Assembly (NCBI RefSeq): GCF_002906165.1
Contig: NZ_PPCN01000012.1
Location: forward strand, 62,001 to 126,000
DNA from: Roseibium marinum
GTDB taxonomy: Bacteria; Pseudomonadota; Alphaproteobacteria; Rhizobiales; Stappiaceae
Length of the DNA stretch: 64,000 nucleotides
Reading direction: 5' to 3'
The notes beneath the pieces are model-generated. The model saw nothing but the letters and a program-made list of their open reading frames with translations, was not told the DNA's origin and did not search any database. Position numbers and translations under genes: made by a program. Of this stretch, positions 33,502-41,978 are shown piece after piece (the first letter of the stretch is position 1; the number at the start of each line of letters is the position of its first letter).

Positions 33502-34390
33502 GTCTTCAGTTGCCACTTTGGTGTCCACTCCCACTGCTCCGGCGGTCGATGCGGATCTGCTGCGCCAGGCCTCGGATGTCCTCGGCGTGACCGGAACCAC
33601 GACTATACTCAATCCTGGCATTGCAGCCGATATCCGCTTTGACGGGTCAAATGCAAGCACCGCGGACGCCATTCTGCGCGAAGTCGTTGGAAGGTCCCCC
33701 GTCGATGTCTTTGTCCAGCCACATGAGGGAAGGCGCAAAAGGCTTTTGATCGCCGACATGGATTCCACCATGATCCGTCAGGAGTGCATCGATGAACTGG
33801 CCGCTGAACTCGGCCTGAAGGACAGGATTTCCGAGATTACCGAACGGGCGATGCGCGGCGAGATCGAATTCGAACCCGCGCTCAGGGAACGCGTCGCCCT
33901 GCTGGAAGGCCTCTCCCTTTCGGCGGTCGATACGGTCCTGACCAACCGCATCCAGTTGATGCCCGGCGGCCGCACGCTGGTGCAGACCATGAAAGCGAAC
34001 GGTGCCTATTGCTCCCTCGTCTCCGGCGGCTTCACCCATTTCACCAAGGCGGTCTATCGCATGATCGGCTTTGACGAGCACCAGGCCAACACCCTTCTGA
34101 CGGAAGACGGACACCTGACCGGAAAGGTTGCCGAGCCCATTCTCGGCCGCGATGCCAAGCGCGCCCGGCTGGAATATCTTGTTGCGGACATGGGCCTTGC
34201 CTTCAGCGAAACGCTCGCCGTGGGCGACGGGGCCAACGATCTCGCGATGATCGAGTTGGCTGGCGCCGGTGTCGCCTACAGGGCCAAACCCTCCGTCGCC
34301 GCCGCCGCCGACTTCCGTGTCGATCACGGGGACCTTACGGCACTGCTGTATCTGCAGGGCTACGCGGAAAGCGACTTCGTGCTGAGCTGA
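33500..34390 (+). CDS. serB: Phosphoserine phosphatase
   Basis: Last step of serine synthesis: phosphoserine to serine. A 296-residue HAD-family SerB with catalytic DMDSTMI (near residue 95), the SGGFTHF loop, the conserved Lys in GRDAKRARLEYL, and GDGANDLAM. The N-terminal 85 residues are the usual degenerate ACT-like region. Starts MSSVATLV at 33500, overlapping the miaA start. A long inverted repeat and a terminator follow. Confidence 0.95.
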   Translation: MSSVATLVSTPTAPAVDADLLRQASDVLGVTGTTTILNPGIAADIRFDGSNASTADAILREVVGRSPVDVFVQPHEGRRKRLLIADMDSTMIRQECIDELAAELGLKDRISEITERAMRGEIEFEPALRERVALLEGLSLSAVDTVLTNRIQLMPGGRTLVQTMKANGAYCSLVSGGFTHFTKAVYRMIGFDEHQANTLLTEDGHLTGKVAEPILGRDAKRARLEYLVADMGLAFSETLAVGDGANDLAMIELAGAGVAYRAKPSVAAAADFRVDHGDLTALLYLQGYAESDFVLS

Positions 34391-34415
34391 TGGCGGCACA
34401 AAGATCGCTCGGCTA

Positions 34416-34526
34416 AAGCGTGTCGCGTTAAATTGAATTCAGGAAATCGCCCGCACGCATTTGCAATGCAAACGCTGCCTCGGGCGTCCCTCTAAATCCA
34501 TCAATCCGCTCAAACGCGACACGCTC
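34416..34526. repeat. Long imperfect inverted repeat, 111 bp
   Basis: Outer arms AGCGTGTCGCGTT (34417-34429) and AACGCGACACGCT (34513-34525) are a perfect 13-bp inverted repeat. Inside are nested CGCCCG / CGGGCG and GC-TTTGC / GCAAA-GC pairs, so the segment can fold into one long interrupted hairpin. It looks like a dispersed intergenic palindrome, not a gene. Confidence 0.65.
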
Positions 34527-34534
34527 CAAATCAG

Positions 34535-34568
34535 AAAAGGCGCCATTTCCGGCGCCTTTTCCTTTTTT
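34535..34568. terminator. Bidirectional terminator between serB and the Do protease
   Basis: 10-bp arms AAAAGGCGCC / GGCGCCTTTT with loop ATTTCC, then CCTTTTTT on the plus strand. It lies between convergent genes and serves both. Confidence 0.9.
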
Positions 34569-34589
34569 CGCGAAGACAGATGCTCCTGC

Positions 34590-36077
34590 CTACTGATCCT
34601 CGATCCGGACCGGCACGAAACGGACATCGCCGGTCGGGTTCGCCAGAAGCAGCAGCGCCGAGCGGCGACCGTCAGCCTTCAGCTTCTTGATTTCCGCCTC
34701 GACATCGGCCGGAGTGGAGACCGGTTCCTGGGCGACTTCCTTGATGACGTCGCCGGCCGTCACCCGCTTTTCCTCCGCCGAAGAGCCTGCAATCACTTCG
34801 GTGACGACAACACCGGTGATATCTTCATCGATAGAGAACTGCTTGCGAAGGGCATCGTCCAGTTCGGCGAGCATCATGCCGAGAACTTCACTCTTTTCAG
34901 CGGGCGTGTCTTCCGGCTGGTCCTCGGTTTCCGCACTCGCTTCCTCGACATCATTCTCTTCAAGGCGCTCAAGCGTCACGCTGATCGTGACTTCCTCGCC
35001 CTTGCGCAGAACCACAACCTCGACTTCCTTGCCGATTGCCGTCTCGGCGACCATGCGCGGCAACTCGCGCATCGATTCGACCTCGCTGCCATCGAACTTG
35101 ACGATGACGTCGCCCGGCTCGACCTTGCCCTTGGCCGCCGGACCGTCCTCTGTGACACCGGCAACCAGCGCGCCCATGGCCTCGTCCATGCCCAGGCTTT
35201 CGGCGATCTCGTCGGTGACTTCCTGAATGCGGACGCCCAGCCAGCCGCGGCGGGTCTCTCCGAACTCGCGCAACTGATCGATCACCCGCATGGCGGTCTT
35301 GGCCGGAATGGCGAAACCGATGCCGATCGACCCGCCCGACGGGGAAATGATCGCGGTGTTGATGCCGACCACCTTGCCTTCCATGTCGAACAGCGGACCG
35401 CCCGAGTTGCCCCGGTTGATGGAGGCGTCGGTCTGGATGAAGTTGTCGTACGGGCCCGAATTGATGTCGCGGTTGCGCGCCGATACGATCCCCACGGTCA
35501 CCGTGCCGCCGAGACCGAACGGGTTGCCGATCGCCATCACCCAGTCACCGACGCGGATCCCGTCGGAATTACCGAAATTGACGTCCTTCAGCGGCGTTTC
35601 CGGCGTCACCTTCAAAACCGCGAGATCGGTCTTCTCGTCGGTACCGAGGATCTCCGCCTTCAGCTTGGTGCCGTCATTGAAATTGGCCGTGACTTCGTCG
35701 GCGCCTTCAATGACGTGGTTATTGGTGATGATGATGCCTTCCTTGCCGTCGATGACAAAGCCCGAGCCGAGCGACTGCACCCGGCGCGGCTGGTCATTGT
35801 CCCGGTTCTGCCGGTTGAAGAATTCCTCGAAGAATTCCTGAAACGGCGATCCTTCCGGAACTTCCGGCATGGGAACGGACCGCTGCCCCTGCACAGTCTG
35901 GGCAGTGGAAATGTTCACAACAGCGTCGGCCAGGTTCTCCGCCAGATCGGCGACGGAGACCGGCCCTTGCGCCCGGGCGGTTTGCACAGGCTGAATTGCG
36001 ATCATCCCGCCGAGAGCAACGCCTGCGGCCACGAAGGCGATACGGCAGATTTTACGACGAATAAATTCTGGGGCCAT
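34590..36077 (-). CDS. Do-like serine protease/chaperone (HtrA family)
   Basis: A 495-residue periplasmic HtrA protease. It has a signal peptide (residues 1-36, AxA before QGP) and a trypsin-like domain with His121 (TNNHVIEG), Asp151 (EKTDLAVLK) and Ser225 (GNSGGPL). Two PDZ domains lie at about 275-370 and 400-490, joined by an acidic linker rich in Glu. Role: degrading or refolding misfolded envelope proteins. A conserved alphaproteobacterial neighbourhood with hflK/hflC. Start ATG at 36077 behind AGGAG. DegP and DegQ names are both used for this type, so no symbol is given. Confidence 0.95.
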   Translation of the reverse strand: MAPEFIRRKICRIAFVAAGVALGGMIAIQPVQTARAQGPVSVADLAENLADAVVNISTAQTVQGQRSVPMPEVPEGSPFQEFFEEFFNRQNRDNDQPRRVQSLGSGFVIDGKEGIIITNNHVIEGADEVTANFNDGTKLKAEILGTDEKTDLAVLKVTPETPLKDVNFGNSDGIRVGDWVMAIGNPFGLGGTVTVGIVSARNRDINSGPYDNFIQTDASINRGNSGGPLFDMEGKVVGINTAIISPSGGSIGIGFAIPAKTAMRVIDQLREFGETRRGWLGVRIQEVTDEIAESLGMDEAMGALVAGVTEDGPAAKGKVEPGDVIVKFDGSEVESMRELPRMVAETAIGKEVEVVVLRKGEEVTISVTLERLEENDVEEASAETEDQPEDTPAEKSEVLGMMLAELDDALRKQFSIDEDITGVVVTEVIAGSSAEEKRVTAGDVIKEVAQEPVSTPADVEAEIKKLKADGRRSALLLLANPTGDVRFVPVRIEDQ

Positions 36078-36322
36078 GGGGTGTTCTCCTCATCCCAGCC
36101 GGCTGGACTGTTCCCTGGATCTGCTGAGAATTAGGCTCCGCCCGCGGCGCGTTTCGAAGGTCCACGCTGCCGGGACCTGAAAAATCGCACCGCCCCCGCG
36201 CCTTCGCTTCCTGAACCGGGGCGAATTGCGTCCGGACAAGCGACCGGATCCTAGTTCTCAACAGACCCTGAACAGCAAACAATCGACCGGCTTCATTCAG
36301 GTTCTTGACCGGGATTATAGAA

Positions 36323-36352
36323 CGGGCGGGAGATTTTTACCTCTCCCGCCCG
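36323..36352 (-). terminator. Hairpin after the hflK-hflC-DUF2065 operon
   Basis: 11-bp arms CGGGCGGGAGA / TCTCCCGCCCG around an 8-nt loop, 11 bp downstream of the DUF2065 stop. The following T-content on the minus strand is low, so efficiency is uncertain. Confidence 0.6.
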
Positions 36353-36363
36353 AAAACTTTTCG

Positions 36364-36549
36364 TTATCCGCGTATGATCCACACAAGAAATACGCCAACA
36401 CCGGCCGCGAGCAGCCCTGCGATGCGTAAAGTCTGGTCCGGCGTCTCCAGCGCGCTGCGCATGACGGCCTTCATGCCGCCTGGCGCAAGCGCGTAAAGCA
36501 CACCTTCAACCACCAGCACCAGACCCAGTGCGGTCATCAGTTCGCTCAT
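36364..36549 (-). CDS. DUF2065 small membrane protein
   Basis: A 61-residue protein with two hydrophobic helices (about 6-22 and 42-59) separated by APGGMKAVMRSALETPDQ, the usual DUF2065 layout. It overlaps the hflC stop by 4 nt and is regularly found after hflC, so an accessory role in the HflKC complex is likely but unproven. Confidence 0.9.
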   Translation of the reverse strand: MSELMTALGLVLVVEGVLYALAPGGMKAVMRSALETPDQTLRIAGLLAAGVGVFLVWIIRG

Positions 36550-37475
36550 TGCGCGGAGAGCGACGACACGCCTGTGTCCCCTGTGCCGCCATTGTCATTG
36601 CCCGCCGTCGGTGCGGCGGTGCCCCTCGGGTCCTTGAAGTACCGGAAGAAGCTGGAATCGGGAGACAGGACAAGGCTGGTGTCGCCCGCCCTGAGACCCT
36701 CTTCATAGGCCAGCATCGAGCGGTAGAACGCGAAGAACTCCGGATCCGCGCCGTATGCTTCGGCGAAGATCTTGTTCCGCTCCGCATCGCCGTCACCACG
36801 GGTGATTTCCGAATCCCGCTTGGCTTCCGCGACAAGAACGGTTGCATCGCGGTCCGCTCGCGCACGGATACGCCGGGCGAGTTCCTCACCCTGTGCGCGA
36901 AGCTCCGTTGCTTCCCGCTGACGCTCCGTCTGCATTCTGGCGTAGATGGCCTGGGAGTTGGCATCCGGCAGATCCGCGCGGCGGATCTTCACGTCAATCA
37001 CTTCGATACCGAGTTCGGCGGCATTTGCACTGACATCCCGGCGGATATTCTCCATGACACCGGAACGGTCGTCCCGGACAAGGGCAGCGAAGCTGGTGCG
37101 ACCCAGTTCAGAGCGCAGCGAGGACTGCAGCAGGGTCGACAGGCGCCGGTTGGCCGTCGGAACGTTCTGAACACGCTGGTAGAACAGAACCGGATTGATG
37201 ATCTTGTAACGCGCGAAGGCATCGACCACCAGCCGCTTCTTGTCCGATGAGATCGGCTCAAGCGGCGGCATGTTCAGGTTGAGTATCCGCTTGTCGATAT
37301 AGACGACGTTCTGGATGAACGGATATTTGAAATACGGCCCGGCCTCGATCTTGGTGTCGATAATCCGGCCGAGCTGCAGGACGAGCGCCTGCTGGGTCGG
37401 ATTTACGATGAAGATCGACATGTAACCGAGAACGGCGACGATAACGAGAATGACTGCCAGAATACCGCTGCGCAT
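36546..37475 (-). CDS. hflC: HflC, modulator of the FtsH protease
   Basis: A 309-residue SPFH/prohibitin-domain membrane protein. One N-terminal helix (about 5-24), the SPFH domain (VNPTQQALVLQLGRII onward) and a long helical stalk rich in Glu and Arg (ARMQTERQREATELRAQGEE). The C-terminal 40 residues are Gly/Asn/Ser-rich. With HflK it builds the cage around FtsH. It lies 2 nt after hflK; start ATG at 37475. Confidence 0.95.
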   Translation of the reverse strand: MRSGILAVILVIVAVLGYMSIFIVNPTQQALVLQLGRIIDTKIEAGPYFKYPFIQNVVYIDKRILNLNMPPLEPISSDKKRLVVDAFARYKIINPVLFYQRVQNVPTANRRLSTLLQSSLRSELGRTSFAALVRDDRSGVMENIRRDVSANAAELGIEVIDVKIRRADLPDANSQAIYARMQTERQREATELRAQGEELARRIRARADRDATVLVAEAKRDSEITRGDGDAERNKIFAEAYGADPEFFAFYRSMLAYEEGLRAGDTSLVLSPDSSFFRYFKDPRGTAAPTAGNDNGGTGDTGVSSLSAQ

Positions 37476-37477
37476 GA

Positions 37478-38662
37478 TCAGTTCCCTCCTGTCCGTGCGG
37501 ACGGAGCGGTGGAACCGCGTCCGTTCAGGTCGTTAAGCGGCAGGAACGGCAGCACGCCGGTACCGGATGAGTTGCTGTCGATGATGATTTTGTTGGTAAC
37601 GCCCAAAACTTTTTCCAGTGTTTCGAGATACATGCGCTCCCGGGTGACATCCGGTGCTTTCTCGTATTGCTCGTAGATCTTGGTGAAACGCTGGGACTCA
37701 CCGGTCGCTTCGGCGATGGTCTGATCCTTGTAGGCGTTCGCCGCTTCCAGGACACGGGCGGATTCACCGCGTGCTTCCGGAACGATCCGGTTGGCATAGG
37801 CTTCCGCCTCGTTGCGGATACGCTCCTGGTCGGCGCGCGCCGCCTGGACATCCCGGAACGCGTCGATAACCTGAGCCGGCGGGTCAACCCGCTGCATCTG
37901 CACTTCCGCGATTTCGATGCCGGCACGATAGGAATCCAGCGTCGTCTGCATCAGCGTCACGACATCGTTCTGAATGGCAACCCGGTTCTCTGTAAGGATG
38001 GAATCGATATTCGACTCACCGACCACCTCGCGCATGGCGCTTTCGGCAACGGCTTTCACCGTTCCGGCCGGCTCCTGGATGTTGAACAGATAGTCGCTGA
38101 TACCCTCGCGGGTGCTCTTGATTCTCCAAAGAACCTTGAAGCCAACGTCGACGATGTTTTCGTCGCCGGTCAGCATCAGGCTTTCCTCGGGGATGTCGCG
38201 GGCCCGCACGCCGCCGGAGCTGGTGATGCTTTCCTCAACGCCGACTGTCGTTTCGCGCTGCAGTTCGACCTGGGGCTTGTAAACCTCGCCGATCGGATAG
38301 GGCCAGTTGTAGTTGAGGCCCGGAGGCGTCTGGTCCGCCACCTTGCCAAGAACCAGTTCGACGCCGACCTCGCGTTCATCGACCACATACAGCCCGGTCA
38401 GCAGCCAGCCGATGACACCGATGCCGATGACGATCATGATGCCGGCAAAGCCCAGGCCGCCGCCGCCACCGCCCGGCAGGACGTTTTTCATCCTGTCCTG
38501 CGTGCGTTTCAGAAGCTCTTCAAGATCGGGCGGGCTACCGCCACCGCCCCGGTTCTGACCACCTCCCCAAGGGCCGCCATTGTTTCCGCTGCCCCATGGG
38601 CCGCCGTTGTTTCCGCCACCCTTCCAGGGGCCACCGCCACCTGTCTGATTGCTCCAAGGCAT
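37478..38662 (-). CDS. hflK: HflK, modulator of the FtsH protease
   Basis: A 394-residue SPFH protein with a Gly/Asn/Trp-rich cytosolic N-terminus (repeated GGPW.GG.N units in the first 40 residues), one membrane helix (about 72-94), the SPFH domain starting VDEREVGVEL, and a long stalk helix. First gene of the hflK-hflC-DUF2065 operon. I use the ATG at 38662, with AGAAGGAAG upstream; a TTG one codon earlier is possible. The 222-bp upstream region must contain the promoter, but no clear -35/-10 pair was seen. Confidence 0.95.
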   Translation of the reverse strand: MPWSNQTGGGGPWKGGGNNGGPWGSGNNGGPWGGGQNRGGGGSPPDLEELLKRTQDRMKNVLPGGGGGGLGFAGIMIVIGIGVIGWLLTGLYVVDEREVGVELVLGKVADQTPPGLNYNWPYPIGEVYKPQVELQRETTVGVEESITSSGGVRARDIPEESLMLTGDENIVDVGFKVLWRIKSTREGISDYLFNIQEPAGTVKAVAESAMREVVGESNIDSILTENRVAIQNDVVTLMQTTLDSYRAGIEIAEVQMQRVDPPAQVIDAFRDVQAARADQERIRNEAEAYANRIVPEARGESARVLEAANAYKDQTIAEATGESQRFTKIYEQYEKAPDVTRERMYLETLEKVLGVTNKIIIDSNSSGTGVLPFLPLNDLNGRGSTAPSARTGGN

Positions 38663-38884
38663 CAAAACTTCCTTCTGTGAAATCCTGCAGGCATTGCCTC
38701 ATTTGGGCTTAGCCTCTTCTGACTCACCGTTGGTTATAGGGAGGTTACGGCCCGCTTTCAACGAAAACGGCCGACGACCTCCCTGGTAAATCCGGTACAA
38801 TTTCCCGTGCCGCAGGTGGGAAAGGATCTCCCGGCATTCAAGAGCGTACGGCAAGAAACATGCAAAGAAATTCAGCAGACCACC

Positions 38885-39349
38885 TCAATCGCCACGCAAC
38901 ATGTCAATATGGGGGATGCCGTCTTCCAGATAGATCTTCGATACGGTGCGGAAACCGAGGGACTTGTAGAACTTTTCAAGATGGGCCTGGGCCGTGACAT
39001 GGATCCGGCAGCCGGGTGCGAGCGCCTCCGCCTTGTCGATCCCGGCCAGCATCATTGTCCGGCCAAGACCGGATCCCCTGGATTCGCGGGCGATTACCAC
39101 CCGGCCGATCCGCGCGTCACCGTTTTCAAGCCCGGTGAACAGCCTGATGGCACCGGCAAGGACGCGTGTCTCCCGGTTCCTGATGAGAAAATGCCACGCG
39201 AGCGGGTCCTTTCCGTCGATGTCCGCATAAAGCGACGTCTGCTCCAGCACGAAAATAGCCTGCCGGAGTTGCAGGAGATCGTGAACGTCCCACGGGCTTA
39301 GATTTTCAAAGGCCGCCCATTTCGCGGTCATGTTTTCAGGCAGTGTCAT
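38885..39349 (-). CDS. ElaA-like GNAT family acetyltransferase
   Basis: A 154-residue GNAT of the ElaA type: LSPWDVHDLLQLRQAIFVLEQ near the start, LAGAIRLFT, then RIGRVVIARESRGSGLGRTMM for acetyl-CoA binding, and a C-terminal LEKFYKSLGF. ElaA function is unknown. It is 21 nt downstream of the folA stop on the same strand, so probably co-transcribed with folA. Confidence 0.87.
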   Translation of the reverse strand: MTLPENMTAKWAAFENLSPWDVHDLLQLRQAIFVLEQTSLYADIDGKDPLAWHFLIRNRETRVLAGAIRLFTGLENGDARIGRVVIARESRGSGLGRTMMLAGIDKAEALAPGCRIHVTAQAHLEKFYKSLGFRTVSKIYLEDGIPHIDMLRGD

Positions 39350-39370
39350 GAAAATCGACGCTCGCTCCTG

Positions 39371-39883
39371 TCAGGCTTTGCGACGATAGGTCACGAAGGT
39401 GAAGTCGGCGCTGTCCCTTTCGCCTCGCTCGCCAGGCATGCGGCTGGTCTCCTCCCAGACGGCGGGGTCGATAACGGGAAAACGGGTATCGCCCATGGGC
39501 TCGGCATCCACCTCCGTGATTTCAAGACGGTCGGCGATCTCCATGGCCTGTACATAGATCTGGCCGCCGCCGATGATCATGATCTCCTCCACACCGAGTT
39601 GGCCCGCCAACGCGCCCGCCCGCTCCAGCGCGTCCTTCAGGGACGTAGCGGCCTCGGCGCCATCCGGGGCGTAGTCGGGATTCCGGGAAATCACGATATG
39701 CGGCCGGCCCGGCAACGGTTTCCCACCAAAGGAGAGAAAGGTCTTGCGACCAAGAACAACCGGTTTTCCAAGGGTCAGCTTCTTGAACCGCTTCAGATCG
39801 GTCGAGAGCTTCCAGGGCATTTCGTCATCGGCCCCGATGATCCCGTTCCTGGCAACAGCGGCGATCACGACAATGTCAGGCAC
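39371..39883 (-). CDS. folA: Dihydrofolate reductase
   Basis: NADPH-dependent reduction of dihydrofolate, the recycling partner of thymidylate synthase. 170 residues, normal for bacterial DHFR: VVIAAVARNGIIGADDEMPWKL with the substrate-site Asp (LSTDLKRF), the GRKTFLS loop, IIGGGQIYVQAM, and a final strand FTFVTYRRK. I take the GTG at 39883 as start because GGGAGGGG precedes it at good spacing; an ATG at 39931 would add 16 residues that do not look like DHFR. Confidence 0.95.
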   Translation of the reverse strand: MPDIVVIAAVARNGIIGADDEMPWKLSTDLKRFKKLTLGKPVVLGRKTFLSFGGKPLPGRPHIVISRNPDYAPDGAEAATSLKDALERAGALAGQLGVEEIMIIGGGQIYVQAMEIADRLEITEVDAEPMGDTRFPVIDPAVWEETSRMPGERGERDSADFTFVTYRRKA

Positions 39884-40044
39884 GCAGCCCCTCCCTATCC
39901 GGTTTTCTTTTTCCTGGATGCCTCCTAGCATGAAATTCGAGGCAGTGAGAAACCAACCGCAAATTTCTTTTCAACGGCTTGTCGGTTCAAAGCGCCCCGC
40001 CCCGTCCTTGTCGTCGGGACTGTTTGTTCAGGAGAACTTTTACC

Positions 40045-40419
40045 ATGTCCGACCTGATGGAAACCGTTCTGATCGAACGCACCCGGGCCTTGATTCCGGA
40101 CGAGAACGTCGAGCGGAAGCGGATGTTCGGAGGAACCTGCTTCATGGTCAACGGCAACATGCTGGTCTGCGTTTCCAGACGCGGGCTGATGGCGCGGGTC
40201 GGCAAGGATCAGGAAGCCGAAGCCCTGGCGCGGCCGCATGCCTCGCAATGCCGGCCGACAGGACGGCCGATGGCGGGCTTCATCCGGGTCGAGCCGGAAG
40301 GCATCGATAGCGACGAGCTTCTGAAAAGCTGGGTCGAGATGGCCCGGGCCTATGTCTGTGCGCTTCCGGCCAACGCGGCCAGGCCAAAAAAGACGAAAGC
40401 CGGAAGGGCCGCCCGATGA
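40045..40419 (+). CDS. TfoX N-terminal domain protein
   Basis: A 124-residue protein consisting of a TfoX-like N-terminal domain (MFGGTCFMVNGNMLVCVSR, then the MAGFIRVEPEGIDS region) and a Lys/Arg-rich tail. It lacks the C-terminal helix-hairpin-helix half of the competence regulator TfoX, so a competence role should not be assumed. AGGAGA lies 8 nt before the ATG at 40045. Confidence 0.88.
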   Translation: MSDLMETVLIERTRALIPDENVERKRMFGGTCFMVNGNMLVCVSRRGLMARVGKDQEAEALARPHASQCRPTGRPMAGFIRVEPEGIDSDELLKSWVEMARAYVCALPANAARPKKTKAGRAAR

Positions 40420-40506
40420 GCGCCGCCAGTTTTCCCTGTTGACGATCCGGACGGACACGCTCCCCTTCTGGAACTGGTTCATGAGACTACAGGAAAAAGC
40501 TTGATC

Positions 40507-40518
40507 CAAAGCGCTTTG
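40507..40518. promoter_or_regulatory. LacI-type operator upstream of the beta-glucosidase
   Basis: CAAAGCGCTTTG, a perfect 12-bp palindrome with a central CG, 46 bp upstream of the GH1 start. LacI/GalR-family sugar regulators use operators of this shape. No LacI gene is in the window. Confidence 0.5.
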
Positions 40519-40564
40519 AAATTTATGACCGTCGTGTTTTTCACGAAGATGAAGCAGAGACCCG

Positions 40565-41923
40565 ATGGCACCGAACAAAGAGCTGGCGCAGCGTTTCCCC
40601 AAAGACTTCCTGTTCGGCGTTGCGACCGCCGCCTACCAGATCGAAGGGGCGGCAAGCGAGGACGGCCGCAAGCCGAGCATCTGGGATGCCTTTTCCAGGA
40701 TGCCCGGCCGGGTTTTTCAACAGCATTCCGGCGATGTCGCCTGCGATCATTATCACCTCTGGGAAAGCGATCTCGATATGATCCAGGCCCTTGGTGTCGA
40801 TGCCTACCGGTTTTCCATCGCCTGGCCGCGTATCCTGCCGGACGGGCGCGGCGCGGTGAATGAAAAGGGACTGGATTTTTATGACAGGCTGATCGACGCA
40901 ATGGTGGAGCGCGGCCTCAAGGTCTATCCGACGCTCTATCACTGGGATCTGCCGCTGATGCTTGCCGGAGATGGCGGATGGACCGCGCGCAGCACAGCCG
41001 AGGCCTTTGCCGACTACGCGGACATTGTCGTCAGGAGGCTGGGCGACCGGATGGACGCACTGGCAACCGTCAACGAGCCATGGTGCATCTGCCACCTGAG
41101 CCATCTTTACGGTATTCACGCCCCCGGCGAGAAAAGCACCGAGGCCTTCGCGGCGGCCGTGCACACGCTGAACCTTGCCCACGGGCTTGGTGTTCAGGCA
41201 GCCCGCGCGGTCCGGCCCGATCTACCCATGGGCATCGTGATCAATGCCCACTCCGTCTATCCGGCAAGCGAAACGGCGGAAGCCCGTGCGGCCGCCGAGC
41301 GCGCTTTCGAATTCAACAACGGCATCTTCTTTTCCCCGGTCTTCCAGGGGACTTATCACCCGGACATCCTGTCGGCCTTTGGCGACAGGATGGACATCCG
41401 CGACGGCGATCTGGACACCATAAGCCAGCCGCTCGACTGGTGGGGGCTGAACTACTATACGCCCATGCGCGTCGCGCACGATCCTGAGGCGGCGGACTAC
41501 CCGCAGGCCCGCACCGTTCCGCCCGAGCCGGGCCCCGATCTCACCGATATCGGCTGGGAGGTCTACGAGACAGGACTTTCGGATCTTATGAAAGACCTTT
41601 ATGCGCGCTACCGCCTACCTGACTGTTATATCACCGAAAACGGTGCCTGTTACAATGACGGCCCCGAGGACGGCGTCATCGACGATCAGCGCCGCATCGA
41701 CTATCTCGAGAAGCATTTCGGCGCGATTGCAGATGCCCGGGAAGCAGGTGTCCCCGTAAAGGGCTACTTCCTCTGGAGCCTGATGGACAACTTCGAATGG
41801 GCGGAAGGCTACCGGATGCGCTTCGGCATCGTTCATGTCGACTACGACACCCAGGTCCGCACCCTCAAGAACAGCGCGCTCTGGTACCGGGGTCTGCTGG
41901 AGGCGCACAAGGAAACGCGATAG
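40565..41923 (+). CDS. Family GH1 beta-glucosidase
   Basis: A 452-residue cytosolic beta-glucosidase. Retaining mechanism residues are both visible: acid/base Glu in TVNEPW (near 175) and nucleophile Glu in YITENGA (near 360). Other GH1 landmarks are FLFGVATAAYQIEGA, YRFSIAWPRI, LYHWDLP and GYFLWSLMDNFEWAEGY. No signal peptide. It probably hydrolyses cellobiose-type disaccharides after uptake; no transporter genes are adjacent. A LacI-type palindrome just upstream suggests sugar control. Confidence 0.95.
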   Translation: MAPNKELAQRFPKDFLFGVATAAYQIEGAASEDGRKPSIWDAFSRMPGRVFQQHSGDVACDHYHLWESDLDMIQALGVDAYRFSIAWPRILPDGRGAVNEKGLDFYDRLIDAMVERGLKVYPTLYHWDLPLMLAGDGGWTARSTAEAFADYADIVVRRLGDRMDALATVNEPWCICHLSHLYGIHAPGEKSTEAFAAAVHTLNLAHGLGVQAARAVRPDLPMGIVINAHSVYPASETAEARAAAERAFEFNNGIFFSPVFQGTYHPDILSAFGDRMDIRDGDLDTISQPLDWWGLNYYTPMRVAHDPEAADYPQARTVPPEPGPDLTDIGWEVYETGLSDLMKDLYARYRLPDCYITENGACYNDGPEDGVIDDQRRIDYLEKHFGAIADAREAGVPVKGYFLWSLMDNFEWAEGYRMRFGIVHVDYDTQVRTLKNSALWYRGLLEAHKETR

Positions 41924-41978
41924 CCGCCCTGCCCGGCACCGGGTTATTGAGGTCCGGGTGCTGCCCCCTGGATGGAAT

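Noticed and set aside
34461..36134. A 557-codon open frame on the plus strand, antisense to the Do protease
   Set aside because: The minus strand encodes a complete HtrA protease with all motifs; the antisense frame is rich in His/Arg/Asp in a way expected from high-GC codon periodicity.
40045..40419. TfoX as a competence regulator
   Set aside because: Only the N-terminal domain is present, so a role in natural transformation is not supported.
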